Shown here: piece after piece, positions 1 to 10,935 of the stretch
Position numbering within the stretch: the stretch's first letter is position 1
Layout: the number at the start of each line of letters is the position of its first letter
Origin: Limonium bicolor
Lineage: Eukaryota > Streptophyta > Magnoliopsida > Caryophyllales > Plumbaginaceae
DNA: 64,000 nucleotides
Reading direction: 5' to 3'
Assembly (NCBI GenBank): GCA_023374045.1
Contig: CM041782.1
Location: forward strand, 183,848,925-183,912,924
Notes under the pieces: generated by a model
Told to the model about the DNA's origin: nothing
Database searches by the model: none
The model's input: the letters and a program-made list of their open reading frames with translations, nothing else
Made by a program: the position numbers and the translations under genes

Positions 1-556
1 TTGTTTGATCATAGTACCGCTTCACTACAAGCGCCCGAAGACGAGCGAGCAGCCGGTCAAGAGCCCAAATACGAGCGAGCAGCTGATCAAGAGCCCGACG
101 ACGAGCAAGCAGCCAGGCAAGAGTCTGAAGATGAGCGCAAGCAGTCGATCAGAAGCCCGAGGACGGACCAGAAGAGTTGAAAAGAAGTTTAGCTCAAAAC
201 TTCCCCATTTAATGACTTTTAGAATTAATGTATAGGTTTTCCCTAGCATTCTTTTCTCTCTTGTCAATTTCTGAATAGACTTTGTGTATAGGTTGCACAT
301 TCCCTTTGAATTTATTTAGATCGATGTGTATAGGGTTCCCCACTCCCTATTTTATTTGCGAATGACCGAGTGTCAAAATTCATATTGAGAAAATCCACCA
401 CTTTGAAAACACGCGTTTTTAAAATTGTTTTCTAAAAATTGGTTTCTTTTGGCATGCACGTATAATAAAAAAAACGAATAAGGGACTACCCCTCACATCT
501 ATATATCATTCATCAACTCTGCTTTATGGGGTGAAAACTCACGGTATCTACAGGAG
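1..556 (-). mobile_element. Tat/Ogre-type LTR, 5' part, minus strand
   Basis: Read on the minus strand, an LTR begins at 556 with TGTAGATACC and runs off the left window edge. Its first ~45 bases match the start of the plus-strand LTR at 5095 (shared TGTAGA.ACC and TTCTCACCCCATAAAGCA-like blocks, then an AAAACGCG block further in). The G-rich run just outside it, AGGGGATGCC on the minus strand, looks like a polypurine tract, so this is probably a 3' LTR whose internal region lies to the right. No coding capacity is seen. Confidence 0.6.
33..165. repeat. 30-bp tandem repeat, ~4 copies
   Basis: Units begin at about 43, 73, 103 and 133 with GAGCGAGCAG or close variants; the last has a 3-base insertion. 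The period is a multiple of three, so a short open frame results, but the predicted peptide is low-complexity and starts at the window edge. It is treated as an LTR-internal repeat, not a gene. Confidence 0.7.
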
Positions 557-860
557 GCATCCCCTAAATAAACAATGTCAACAAATACAACCGAGCGCAA
601 AACAAAAACATGCATTGCATACATGACAAAAAGGTCACATGCACTTACAGTCAGTCCAAAATCATCAGCAATACATGAATCTCGTCCACACTCACGAGCA
701 TCACACACTCATGTGTTTCATCATCACTTGCCACACACCAGCCTTCATCCCAATATCTCAACCTCCAAACTAATCTTCAATAGGATGGTGAAGAACACCA
801 GAGAGTTTGAGCCTTTTCCAAACCCAGAATCACCATGGGCACCAGTGACCAGAATGATTG

Positions 861-890
861 AAAAAAAGAAGAAGAAGAAGAAGAAGAAGA
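861..890. repeat. (GAA)n microsatellite
   Basis: A run of A followed by about seven GAA triplets. The Lys/Arg-rich open frames crossing it are products of the microsatellite. Confidence 0.85.
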
Positions 891-1849
891 GTGCAGTCGT
901 TTCCATATCGTGGGGCTACCATGCGGGAGTTGTCACTCCCTAAAATCCAAAATCCAGGAGCCAATCACCAACCCGACCTCGCTCGAGAGTTACTTCTTAG
1001 ACAACAACCCCAACTGTTAGACCATATCCAAGACCGACACTGACGGGATGAATTTCATGGACCATCAACTAGAGCCGACTCAAGCGAGACTAGGTGTAGC
1101 CTTACCACGCATGCATTGCATCCAAAAAAAACAAACAAACAAACATTCAGTCAAAACTTGAAGTCAACCATCTTCATTCATCATTTTCAGCATTTGACAC
1201 ATCCTATACATAGTAACTCCATATTATCACAACACATTGCATGGTAGATCGTTGCATTTGCATACTCCCGTATCGAAACGACGTCTTTGGCGAAAATCTT
1301 GATTGATTGCTTGAATAGAGCGCGTGAACCACGTAACTCTCGACCCATCAATGAACACAAGGGCCTCATCAAAATCAGCACCACAAACCAAGTAAGTAGT
1401 GCGCGAAGAGCGGTATTTTCTCTTGAATTCTGAAAGAGGGTATTGGACCATCCACTAAGCGACGAGGGAAGGTAGAGAGAGACAATCAAGGTAAAACCAT
1501 GAGCGACTTGTGCTTTCCTTCAGCACATGGAGAGGCATAATTTAGAGTGAGATCAATGTCGATAGCAAGATACGAACTGTGGTTCATGCAAAGATTTGAG
1601 AATAGTAAGAAAACAATTATTGACTAATGAGAATGATGAGGCACCTAGGAATAAAAATCTCCACAAAACCAAAAAAGCTTTGACTGCCCTGTACATAATC
1701 CCTTAGTGAGCCCCGCTGAGCCTTTCATAAAAAAACTCTTTCTTCAAAAAAAAAATCCACAACATGCCACCCCACATATACATACCTACCCTTGCAATAG
1801 AGGATCTCGAAGGAGCCGGAGCCATGGCCTCTCCCCCCACCATCTTTCA

Positions 1850-2020
1850 CAAAAAGAACATCGAAAATGTGCAAAGAAATCAGTGAGTCAGTGCAACTCC
1901 AGAGCCGAACACCAAAAAGAACATCAAAATTGTCCAAGAAGATCAATGAGCCAATGCAGCTCCAAAGCTGAAAGCCAAAATGAAAGGCGAAGAACACTTG
2001 AGAAAGTCGATGAGCCAAAA
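1850..2020. repeat. 63-bp imperfect tandem repeat, ~2.7 copies
   Basis: Units start at 1850, 1913 and 1976 with CAAAAAGAACATC or CAAAATGAAAGGC. Each carries a variant of AATGAGCCAATGCAGCTCC. The repeat is a multiple of three and keeps a frame open on both strands, which explains the overlapping low-complexity ORFs here. Confidence 0.7.
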
Positions 2021-2869
2021 AATGAGAAGAAAGTTCGAACCGTACACAGAAGAGAGAAGAAGGAGAAATCCAAATCGAAAGGACCAATGATGTCCCGAAG
2101 AAACCAATAAAAGGTTATCGAAACCTGTCTAATCATTCCACCCATGGCAAAGGTGAAACACACTAATTTGCACAAAAGCTCCACAATTCCCAAATAAATC
2201 CTCCAGTCCCATGTGACGTACATCACACCTCTCAGCCCCGTTATAACCCAGCAAAAGACCTCTGACTCGTAAGTCAATGAGCGTTAACTGAAAGTATCAG
2301 ATCTGAAACATGAATCATAAGCTTCGTACTTGTTATCAACATGTCCTGTCATACTAAAGGGACCATGAGCGTATGAGCGTGACCTTACCCCACAAGGTCT
2401 TATGAGTGCGAGTGAATCTTCAGTCTAAGCACCAAATCATGAACAACCTACCCCATTGTAGGAAAGGAACTTGTAAGGATTGGAAAGTCCAGAACCTCGA
2501 AAGAAATTCTAAGGAAAATACTGCTCCGAGCTTCGAGAGCATCATCACACCATTTGCACACACAACCATACTCATGAAAGATTGACCCATATCCCTCCGT
2601 GAGTGGAAAGTGATTCACGCATTCTAGCTCAACAATCACTCAAGATTAAACTGAAGATGTCTTATATTCGTAAACCTCATATTAATAGAGATAGGACTGT
2701 ACCTTCTCTCCAAAAATTGCATACACATTTTGCATCGTATTTGCATGCATCATAACCACTTCATTTTCAACATCCGGCTGGTAAGAACCATGCCTAGTCT
2801 TGTGGAAGGTCGACTTCAGCTTCCCGCTACCGAAGCTCAACTCAAAATCAAAAGAAATCAAAACCAAGG

Positions 2870-3545
2870 CCATCCGGAGCCATACGACGATCTTCCCGGA
2901 GCCATCCAGCGTCATCGGGCCTCATCAACATCATATCCAAAACCGAACTAGAGCCATGCGAGAGTCATCCTCAAACGTTGAGACGTCCTAGAGACCTCAA
3001 GACTATACACGAGCCATTTCGTCACCAGGGCTTTGCCTACAAAGTTCGAACTACGTCAGGTCTGATCTCAATACGGAATTGAGTACGTAGGCAGCCCACC
3101 CAGGGTGCGACCACCTCAAAGGAAAAATGCCCCTTTTCTTCCTCGCTATCACCAAATTGAGCCATCTTGTAGCCCTTTCCGGAGCCATCCCGAGCTATCC
3201 TGGAGCCATCATGAGAGAACCCTGAAGTCATAACCGGGCCGAAGCCGTCCATACATGACCAAGAATTTATCTACCACATCAAATACGTCAAACACGACAC
3301 AGTCCACCAATCACATCAACCCACCATTCGACTCAAAATCTCAATTCAAATCGAAACCCACTAACCACCCCAGAGTCGTTGCTTGTAATGGGGTCATGAA
3401 TCATGTCGGAGCCCTCCGACCACACCGGAGCCACCCGACCGCACTGGGGCCATCAACGTAATCTGGAGCCATCAGTTCATACCGGAGCCATCACCACATG
3501 CCAAAGTCATCTCAAAATTTGAAACAACTCTGGAGCCGTCTGCTC
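2870..3545. repeat. Dispersed GGAGCCAT(C) motif cluster
   Basis: The heptamer GAGCCAT, usually as GGAGCCATC, recurs at least nine times at irregular spacing, along with mutated forms such as GGAGCCCTC, GGAGCCGTC and GGGCCATCA. It looks like a decayed short-motif satellite in the 3' non-coding part of a Tat-lineage element. Confidence 0.6.
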
Positions 3546-3670
3546 ACACAGAAATCTACATCCACAAACAGGGAGTTTGATTCAATTAATGCATTTATTC
3601 TTGAACATCTTACATCGCAGATCATTTGCATGTACCCACAAAAGTTCGTTCACAATCAAATACTCACAAC

Positions 3671-4745
3671 CTGCTAGGCAGCTATTACGCTACTAGTACG
3701 GTCCCACCACTTTTCCTCCACTAGGAAAGCTATTACGCTACTAGTGCGAGATCATTTCATATCCGCCTGCTAGGGCAGTTACGCTACTAGTACGGTCCCA
3801 CATTTTCCTCCACTAGGAAAGCTATTACGCTACTAGTGCGAGATCATTTCATATCCGCCTGCTAGGCAGCTATTACGCTACTAGTACGGTCCCACCACTT
3901 TTCCTCCACTAGGCAAGCTATTACGCTACTAGTGCGAGATCGTTTCATATCCGCCTGCTAGGCAGCTATTACGCTACTAGTACGGTCCCACATTTTCCTC
4001 CACTAGGCAAGCTATTACGCTACTAGTGCGAGATCGTTTCATATCCGCCTGCTAGGCAGCTAGGCATTACGCTACTAGTACGGTCCCACATTTTCCTCCA
4101 CTAGGCAAGCTATTACGCTACTAGTGCGAGATCGTTTCATATCCGCCTGCTAGGCAGCTATTACGCTACTAGTACGGTCCCACCACTTTTCCTCCACTAG
4201 GCAAGCTATTACGCTACTAGTGCGAGATCGTTTCATATCCGCCTGCTAGGCAGTTATTACGCTACTAGTACGGTCCCACATTTTCCTCCACTAGGCAAGC
4301 TATTACGCTACTAGTGCGAGATCGTTTCATATCCGCCTGCTAGGCAGCTATTACGCTACTAGTACGGTCCCACCACTTTTCCTCCACTAGGCAAGCTATT
4401 ACGCTACTAGTGCGAGATCGTTTCATATCCGCCTGCTAGGCAGCTATTACGCTACTAGTACGGTCCCACATTTTCCTCCACTAGGCAAGCTATTACGCTA
4501 CTAGTGCGAGATCGTTTCATATCCGCCTGCTAGGCAGCTATTACGCTACTAGTACGGTCCCACCACTTTCCTCCACTAGGCAAGCTATTACGCTACTAGT
4601 GCGAGATCGTTTCATATCCGCCTGCTAGGCAGCTATTACGCTACTAGTACGGTCCCAATTTTCCTCCACTAGGCAAGCTATTACGCTACTAGTGCGAGAT
4701 CGTTTCATATCCGCCTGCTAGGCAGCTATTACGCTACTAGTACGG
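3671..4745. repeat. Hierarchical ~95-bp tandem array, ~11.5 copies
   Basis: Units start with CTGCTAGGCAGC at 3671, 3767, 3859, 3955, 4049, 4147, 4243, 4337, 4433, 4527, 4622 and 4715, a spacing of 92-98 bp. Each unit holds two related ~47-bp halves sharing TATTACGCTACTAGT, followed by ACGGTCCC in one half and GCGAGATC in the other. Copies largely alternate between a longer form (CCCACCACTTTTCC) and a shorter one (CCCACATTTTCC), so a ~190-bp higher-order period is superimposed. There are no unique spacers. Confidence 0.92.
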
Positions 4746-4762
4746 TACCCATTCAAAGTATT

Positions 4763-4975
4763 ATAGGTTCGTCATAAGTCCTATAGCTAGATCAAGAGGT
4801 CTAGTTGAGGCACTCCTAAGTCCTCGTACTTTCAATCGCATTCTAGGCCGTCATAAGCCCTAGGACTGGATATCAAAAGGTCTAGTTGAGGCACTCCTAA
4901 GCCCTCGTGCACCCTAAACCAAATCAGATTGTTAGTATCCTAGGCCCGTCATAAGTCCTCGTACTTTCAATCACA
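4763..4975. repeat. ~88-bp tandem repeat, ~2.5 copies
   Basis: Blocks around CTAGGCCGTCATAAG.CCTA and GGTCTAGTTGAGGCACTCCTAAG recur from 4763, ~4850 and ~4940. Adjoining it to the 95-bp array makes 3671-4975 almost entirely tandem DNA just upstream of the LTR at 5095. Confidence 0.65.
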
Positions 4976-5018
4976 TTCATGCACTCACGGTCGCATCCCT
5001 ATGTACCACTAAACCATT

Positions 5019-5116
5019 GTGAGAATTTTTGGCGTCCCGTCAACCTTGATCCAATTCTACAAGGGCTTGTAGAATTGAATCAAGGGGAGCCATCTGTAGA
5101 CACCAAAAATTCTCAC
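5019..5116. repeat. Long inverted repeat spanning polypurine tract and LTR start
   Basis: Inner arms 5044-5063 and 5066-5085 are 20 bases each, pair with one mismatch and are separated by 2 bases. Outer arms 5019-5036 and 5099-5116 are 18 bases each with one mismatch. Between the right arms lie the G-rich run AAGGGGAGCC (~5083-5092) and the LTR start TGTAGACACC at 5095, so the fold would bring together the internal 3' end and the first 20 bases of the LTR. Confidence 0.85.
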
Positions 5117-5330
5117 CCCATAAAGCAAATTCGAAATAATAAGAGGGGTCGTCGCCTTTCTTTTTCAAAACATATTAGCATGCGTGCCATAACGAAACCG
5201 TCATTTTTCAAAGCATTTCATAAAAACGCGATTTTCCAAAAATGAGTTTTCAAACAGTAATCCAGTTTTAAACCCAGTACGGGCTGAAACTCTAGTATTA
5301 TTTTCTCCCGTGAAGATATTGATTTCAGAC

Positions 5331-5395
5331 TCAGCATAGCCGGTTAGCATATTCTCCATACAACCCAATGGTTCTGGGTTCGATTCCTAGATAAG
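5331..5395 (+). other. tRNA-like sequence with A- and B-box motifs
   Basis: ATAGCCGGTTAGCAT resembles a D-arm/A box. About 40 bases on, CTGGGTTCGATTCCTAG resembles a T-arm: a 5-bp stem with one G-T pair around a TTCGATT loop. No acceptor stem pairs, so it is a tRNA relic or a SINE head, not a functional tRNA. Confidence 0.4.
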
Positions 5396-5467
5396 GCGTT
5401 TTTCTATTTTATTTCTCGTTTAGCTTGCAACACGACTTTTGTTTTATAGTCCACTGTTATAAACTGA

Positions 5468-5540
5468 AATTCGCCACAGCTCAAGTGGTCAAGGTGTGAT
5501 GGGCAGTGCTTGAAAACCTGAGTTCGAAACTTGGCCCAGC
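5468..5540 (+). other. Second tRNA-like sequence with A- and B-box motifs
   Basis: CAGCTCAAGTGGTCAAG matches a Pol III A box, and CTGAGTTCGAAACTTGG a B box/T-arm. Spacing is tRNA-like and a T-run follows downstream. It lies ~130 bp from the first copy, within the same LTR. A tRNA-derived SINE fragment is the simplest reading. Confidence 0.45.
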
Positions 5541-8211
5541 CAAGTTTCTTTTGTTATTTTTTTCGGTCTTGTTTTCCTTTCTCCCCAGCCCAAACGCAGC
5601 CCAACTTGGACTCGATTTTTATTATCCTATTGCCTCTCATAAAACCCAAAACAAAAAAAAACGGTATGGGGCTGCTCTTTTTGAAATAGCCGATCAAGAC
5701 CACATGATGGGCATGGTCTGTCGTTCTCCCCCAAATGTTCATCTCCCTCTTCTTCCAACAGAGACCCACGCTGAAAATGTCAAAACCAAGAAGCAGCAGT
5801 TTTGTTTTTCGATGTTCCTCCACCTCAGGCTCCACCCCAGCCTCGGTAATCCGACATCTAAAAAGAAAGAAAGAGCAGAACACGAAGGTATGGAGGATGT
5901 TTTTGAGAGAACCCACAAAGACAATGCAGTATGGGTATGTTCTTGAGAAGAACATGTTACTTCCCCCCAAAAATCCACGGGATGTCTCCTCGGTACTTCA
6001 AACCGGAAGACATTTGAAGGCTATGAATAAACCCATCGACAAGGGGACGAGGGGAGGACGCTGGACCTTCGAATCATCACTCCCAACCACCCCTACCACG
6101 AACTCTCTCAATCGAATCGCCCTCGAATCTCATCATCTTCTTCATTTCTGTCGGAAGAACGCCTCCATCGCACCCATTCATCCGAGAACCTCCACCCGAC
6201 CATTTTTCTTGCCCCCGACCTTCGAATCATCACCTTCGCCACATTCCCTCAGAAATCGCCACCCACACCCGAGTCGTTTCCTTCGAAAATCTCTGTTCGT
6301 CGAATTTTGGCGTCGAGCTGCATCGTCCCGCATTATAAACGAAAGAAAGGGAACGATTTGATCGGAGTTTACTCCACCCATCAAAAACGACGGGAAAATT
6401 CCTCTCGAAACTCCACCGGTTTTTTGATGTTATTCTCGTACGTATGATCATTTTCTCTGAATAATTTTGGCCTCGTTTATACTAACCCACTTTGTTGGCG
6501 TAAAAAGAGAAAGAGGAAGAAAAAAATGAATGATCTAAGTCTGGTGTTTCCCTCTGAGGGTGCTGAGTGATACAACTTCGGTATGTTTTCACCAGTTCGC
6601 TTTGGCTATCGTTTTTCACGTTGCACTTTAGCTCGAGCTAAGCCTATATAATCTACATCTGCTCTTGATAGAAAAGTGAGTTTGCATGGACGTTATGAAC
6701 CAAGCCATCGATCTGTCATTGATTTCATTTGCCGTGCTTTGATCTGTTGTGTGGAGTGGTGTTTTCACTTCTGGACTATGTTTATAATCTTCTTTTCCTT
6801 TCCAGAATTTAGCAACTTGATCCTGGTTGGATTCTGTTGCAAGTGAGAATCGCTAAGTTGGCCATCTGTATTGCCAATCAGTGTATTTCTTTTATGCGAA
6901 TATATTGCCGTTAAGTGTTATTGGATTTAATGGTGCTTGAGTTTAAGACTCAGGAAGTCTGTGTTGTTCAGGGAGCCTGTAATCAGAAACTTCTATCTGC
7001 AAAAGTGAAGTCTGAACTCCAAACCATCTCACTTCACTTATGATTATCAGTTAAACGAGAGGCTGACTTCATTTGATTTTCTCTTTGTCTGCGCAAACTC
7101 CCTTGTTTGTTTTGCAGGAAGTTCTTCTTTTTCTGTGTTTGGTTTCTCCGTTCCTAGTATTATCTTCTGAACCTGAGATAACTTTGACACTCTTGGCTAT
7201 TGTAATGCTTCAATGACTTGATTAGTTCCTTTCTCTGTGTGAACCTATGTGTGGTTTAGCCTCCTGATCATGTGTGCGAGTTTTGTTTGCTAGTTCCTGA
7301 ACAGATTCGTACGTTCTGCTAAATGTGCTCTTCTGACTTCAACTTTGAGTTTCCTTCATCATCTTCCTGGTACACCAACTCATAACTCAAGTGTTCTGTT
7401 AGGATTTATCTGTTTTGAATGGGAATATCCCTCTGTGTGATCATAAAGCTTGTTATGTTCTTGTCCGCATATTGCTGACATTTTGTAAATCTCTGATTCA
7501 CGTGTGTAATTCATCTGCTCAAACTCTTTCTCTCTTATGTCTGTTTGCTCTATTCGGCTGTAAAAGAAAATAGAGGTGTTCCAACTACCAGATTAAAAGA
7601 AAAGGGGATAAAGAGGCTACTGCAATTGTTATCGATTATACTTGCTGCCAGTTTTCACACCTGCTTGCAAATGTCGTTCACCATTTTTACAAGTGACTAC
7701 ATGGTTAGTTTGACAGTGATATTCAATCCTCTACTCATGCCTGTGAAACTTTTTTTAAGAAAAAAAAATGACCTCAAGAGGAATTGAAACTTCGGCTTTG
7801 TGTTGCTCCTCTGGTTAGTAATGAGATGACTGGTTAATGCTTGGCTAGATTAATTTGGAAACCCTGGGTTTTAAAACGACACGGTTTGTCGCCTTGAGAT
7901 GCTAGTAATGAGTATGAAGTTCAGGTTCTATTTGGTTTCTGATTGAATAAAAAACCGACAAGGAGTCATCATGCTTGTACAGTTGGTAAGACAAAAAAAA
8001 ATGAATGCTGTTTGAAAAGGAGAATAGTTTCAAATATATATACTCAGGTCGTGGTGAATTCTACTTGTGTCCTGCTTACTTCGTTGATGTATTTTGATCT
8101 CGCTTTGCGTTTATTTGTTATTATACACTTCATATTATTGTGTAGTTCAGAGGCCCAAGACTTTAAACCCTAGATAGCCCACTAGGTCACCTTTTTTTTA
8201 ATCAAAGTCAT

Positions 8212-8355
8212 GGAAGGTACCCCACAGCTAGCTTATTTCTGATTTGTTTTGTGGGGAACAATACCTTCCAAAACTTTAAAGATCTCTCTTAAGCCTTTGA
8301 AGGTACTCCACAGCTAGCTTATTTATGATTTGCTTTGTGGGGAACAATACCTTCC
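8212..8355. repeat. Two tandem stem-loop units (GGAAGGTA family)
   Basis: Unit 1 (8212-8269) opens with GGAAGGTACCCCAC and closes with GTGGGG, AACAA and TACCTTCC. Unit 2 (8299-8355) repeats this with TGAAGGTACTCCAC at the start. Each could form an 8-bp plus ~6-bp stem with one asymmetric bulge. The units are 87 bp apart, and the loop contains a conserved AGCTAGCTTATTT. Confidence 0.75.
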
Positions 8356-8639
8356 ACATTTTTAAAGCCTGTCCCAAACCACCCCTTAATTTCACTAAAA
8401 AACTTTACCCAAAAAAAAAATGGAAAAGAAAAAGAAAAGAATTCAGAGCATTGATTATAGCTTAAGGTTTCTCATTCCAAATTCCTCCATTTTTTTTCAA
8501 CCCCTCCAATCGAATTATCTCTCACTTTTAATTGATGTTTCATTTCAAAAAGAAATCTCAACTTATTTTGAACACATTTTTTTTCTCACTTGTAAATAAA
8601 AGCCCAATATCGACCCAATTCCAAAGCTTGGCCCACCCC

Positions 8640-9010
8640 AATCTCAGCCCAGCACAATCTGGCCCGAAGCCCAAATCCAAGGCCCAAAACCCGAAGCCCA
8701 AATCCAAGGCCCAAAACCCGAAGCCTAAAACCCAAGTGGCCCATTAGTCCGATCCGGCCCATTAGCCCAAGAAGCCCACCACCCAAAGCCCAAAAAGCCT
8801 ATGGCCCAAAATCAAGCAAGCCCAAGTCCACAAAGCCTAAGTCCACAAAATCAAGCAAGCCTAAGTCCACAAAAATCAAGTCAAGTCCACAAGAATAAAA
8901 CCTTGAACCAAAGGTTGACCTTTGACCTAAAAATTGACTGAATGTTGACTTTGACCAGAAAACCTTGACCTTGACCAAACCTTGACCTTGACCAAAACCT
9001 TGACCCAATC
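8640..9010. repeat. GCCCAAA / CCTTGACC low-complexity repeats
   Basis: From 8640 to ~8820, variants of AGCCCAAATCCAAGGCCCAA recur, including a direct ~30-bp duplication. From ~8810 to 9010 come runs of AAGTCCACAAAATCAAGC and then CCTTGACCTTGACCAAA. The composition is typical of Tat-lineage LTRs. Open frames on both strands (PKPKSKAQN-like peptides) are artefacts of the repeat. Confidence 0.7.
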
Positions 9011-9475
9011 ATTGACCAAACCCGAATTTTGACCAGGTTCATCTTCCAATACAAGTCAAACCAAATCAATTCCAACACACGTTTCAAACCCGATTCCTTT
9101 CAATTCACTTTCAACTTGTAAATACTTTTTCAAAAATCCAAAAAAACCTAAAATTTCAAACCGTCATTTTATTCAAGTTTTCACAAGAAACCATTTTGTA
9201 GAATTTTAAAGGAAAAACTCTTCTCACATTACAGAAAACTCTTCTCAAACGCAGAAAGTTCTTCTCACATATACAGAAAGTTTTCTCCTCAAAAACATTT
9301 CTCAAAATCAGCGTTCTTCATCGAGAATTCCGAACAACTTCAAACACTTTCCAACTCAGTTTTTAAACTCCAAAAATAAATTGTTTTCGGGAACATGTAA
9401 TGTCTAAACACCTTCAAAGAACGTTTTCTTCCTTGTTAGACATCACTTGTCTCTCTTCTAAATAAAAAAAATCCG

Positions 9476-9628
9476 AGGCGGGGCACTGGGGTCATAACCT
9501 CCCTTGTCGCGGTCTGGATCTCTTTAGGCGGGGCATTAGGGTGACAAACCTCCTCTAATTGCAGCCTAGATTTCTACAAGGCGGGGCGCTAGGGAAGTAA
9601 CGACCTTCCTAGTTGCAGCCGGGATTTT
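9476..9628. repeat. ~51-bp tandem repeat, three copies
   Basis: AGGCGGGGC starts units at 9476, 9526 and 9579. Each continues with a variant of ACTGGGGTCATAACCTCC and then a GCAGYC-like block. GC content is higher than in the surrounding LTR. Confidence 0.75.
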
Positions 9629-10031
9629 AGAATCGTCTGACTCCCTTCCACTCGATTTCAATGTTTGATTTTTTTTTTAAATGTTTTAAAACCCGGGAGT
9701 TAGAGACGTTATTAGGGTTCGACCGAGAACATCTCCTTCATGGTGTTTCTCTTTGAATCCTATTTTTCGACATAAATTCATTGCCCCATCTTTCGAGCCT
9801 CGGCACTTACCATCTTAATTAAGTGTCGTGTTCGAGGGGTACATAGGGTAATCCCTTGGATTATCCGCCCTTTTATAACTAAAAAGAATTTTGGTTTTAA
9901 AATTTTAAGAGAGACAATTCTGAATAAATCAATCCAATCCTTTCATTAGAGCTTCAGTACAAATAAACACTCCTTAATTCTTCCTTGAATCAACTCCAGT
10001 CACAAAAGAACACCAATTGACCAAAATACCC

Positions 10032-10290
10032 CTCAGCTCTACAAAATGACCAAAATGCCACTCAGCTCTACAAAATGACCAAACACCCCTCAGCTCTATG
10101 AAATGACTAAAATACCCCTCAGCTCTACAAAATGACCAAAATGCCACTCAGCTCTACAAAATGACCAAAACACCCCTCAGCTCTATGAAATGACTAAAAT
10201 ACCCCTAAGCTCTACAAAATGACCAAAATACCCCTAAGCTCTACAAAATGACCAAAATACCCCTCAGCTCTATAACAACCAAAATCCCCC
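10032..10290. repeat. 29-bp minisatellite, ~9 copies
   Basis: CTCAGCTCTACAAAATGACC recurs at 10032, 10061, 10089, 10118 and onward with 28-29 bp spacing. Variants carry TATGAAATGACT, or AAGCTC instead of CAGCTC. There are no unique spacers. Confidence 0.88.
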
Positions 10291-10711
10291 TTTTGCTCCT
10301 CAAAACTTCCAGCATCCTTTTAACCTCGTGAAAGTCGAAACAATCTCAAACCTCTCAGCATTCAAACCAATTTCACCAATCAATATCTCAAGACCAGTGT
10401 ATTTCTCCAAGCTCTTCGAAATCATCTGTTCTTCAATCCACACTCGATCCTATCCTTTGGCTTTAAAATGAATCTCTCTAATAAGGTTTTGAAAGAAGGT
10501 AATCCCGACAATTGGAGACCGAGGTTCCCTCGGGCACCAATCCGAAGTCGTGGTCATTGCCACTTCTAAGGGGTGTAACCCAGTACGAACCCACAATAGA
10601 ATCTCTGATGCGACCAGATAAGTCCTATCCATAGGGAACAATCTCAGAGTCAACCAACGGTTCCTTAGAACCCACCCTTCTCTTCCTTTCCTAGTTCTTA
10701 GGTCAAACTAG

Positions 10712-10935
10712 GTGGCGACTCTAGTCAACTCCGCCTTATAGAGGCATAAGTCCGCGTGGAGCCCATTGAGAGCGGGTGTAGTGCTCACTAGCATTCCCCT
10801 TATGCTTTCTGGGAAAGACGGACGATTTAGTAGGTATTTGAGGGCTGCCAGATTAACGGGTTTTCGCCCTCCACAGAATGGCAGTTTCTAGGCATTTAGA
10901 TAGACCCCCTCATACCGAAAAATCACCCTCCACAG
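10712..10935 (+). other. Post-LTR leader of the Tat/Ogre-type element
   Basis: TGGCGACTCTAGTCAACTC begins here and may be the primer-binding region. The rest (to ~10935) is non-coding and contains CCCTCCACAGAATG.CAGT twice (~10867 and ~10927). The second copy abuts the start of recognisable CACTA coding sequence, so this repeat may mark the junction. Confidence 0.35.

Larger units (their letters stand above)
557..3664. mobile_element. Non-coding 3' internal regions of Tat/Ogre-type elements
   Basis: No protein family is recognisable on either strand. The stretch is rich in short imperfect repeats, as expected between the last ORF and the 3' LTR of Tat-lineage elements. Because LTR starts point outward on both sides (556 minus, 5095 plus), two oppositely oriented elements must meet somewhere inside 557-5094. 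I cannot place the junction. Confidence 0.45.
5095..10711 (+). mobile_element. Tat/Ogre-type long LTR, plus strand
   Basis: The proposed start is TGTAGACACC at 5095, after a purine-rich AAGGGGAG. The proposed end is just before TGGCGACTCTAGTC at 10712, which resembles the sequence following 5' LTRs in this lineage. A length of ~5.6 kb is large but known for Ogre-like LTRs. It contains GCCC-rich repeats, a two-unit hairpin array, a triplicated GGCGGGGC block and a 29-bp minisatellite. No conserved protein is found; a 208-codon frame at 5735-6361 is compositionally biased and matches nothing I recognise. Between 6370 and 8200 the DNA is T-rich and intron-like. The right boundary is the weaker call. 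Confidence 0.5.

Noticed and set aside
3671..4745. CRISPR-like regular array
   Set aside because: Units are contiguous tandem copies with no unique spacers, and the window is clearly plant nuclear DNA.
5331..5540. Functional tRNA genes
   Set aside because: A and B boxes are present, but there is no acceptor stem and no complete cloverleaf.
5735..6361. 208-codon open frame
   Set aside because: Biased Pro/Ser/Arg composition, no family motif, and overlapping frames on both strands; it lies in LTR DNA.
10032..10290. Second CRISPR-like array of 29-bp units
   Set aside because: The 28-29 bp units follow each other directly; it is a minisatellite.
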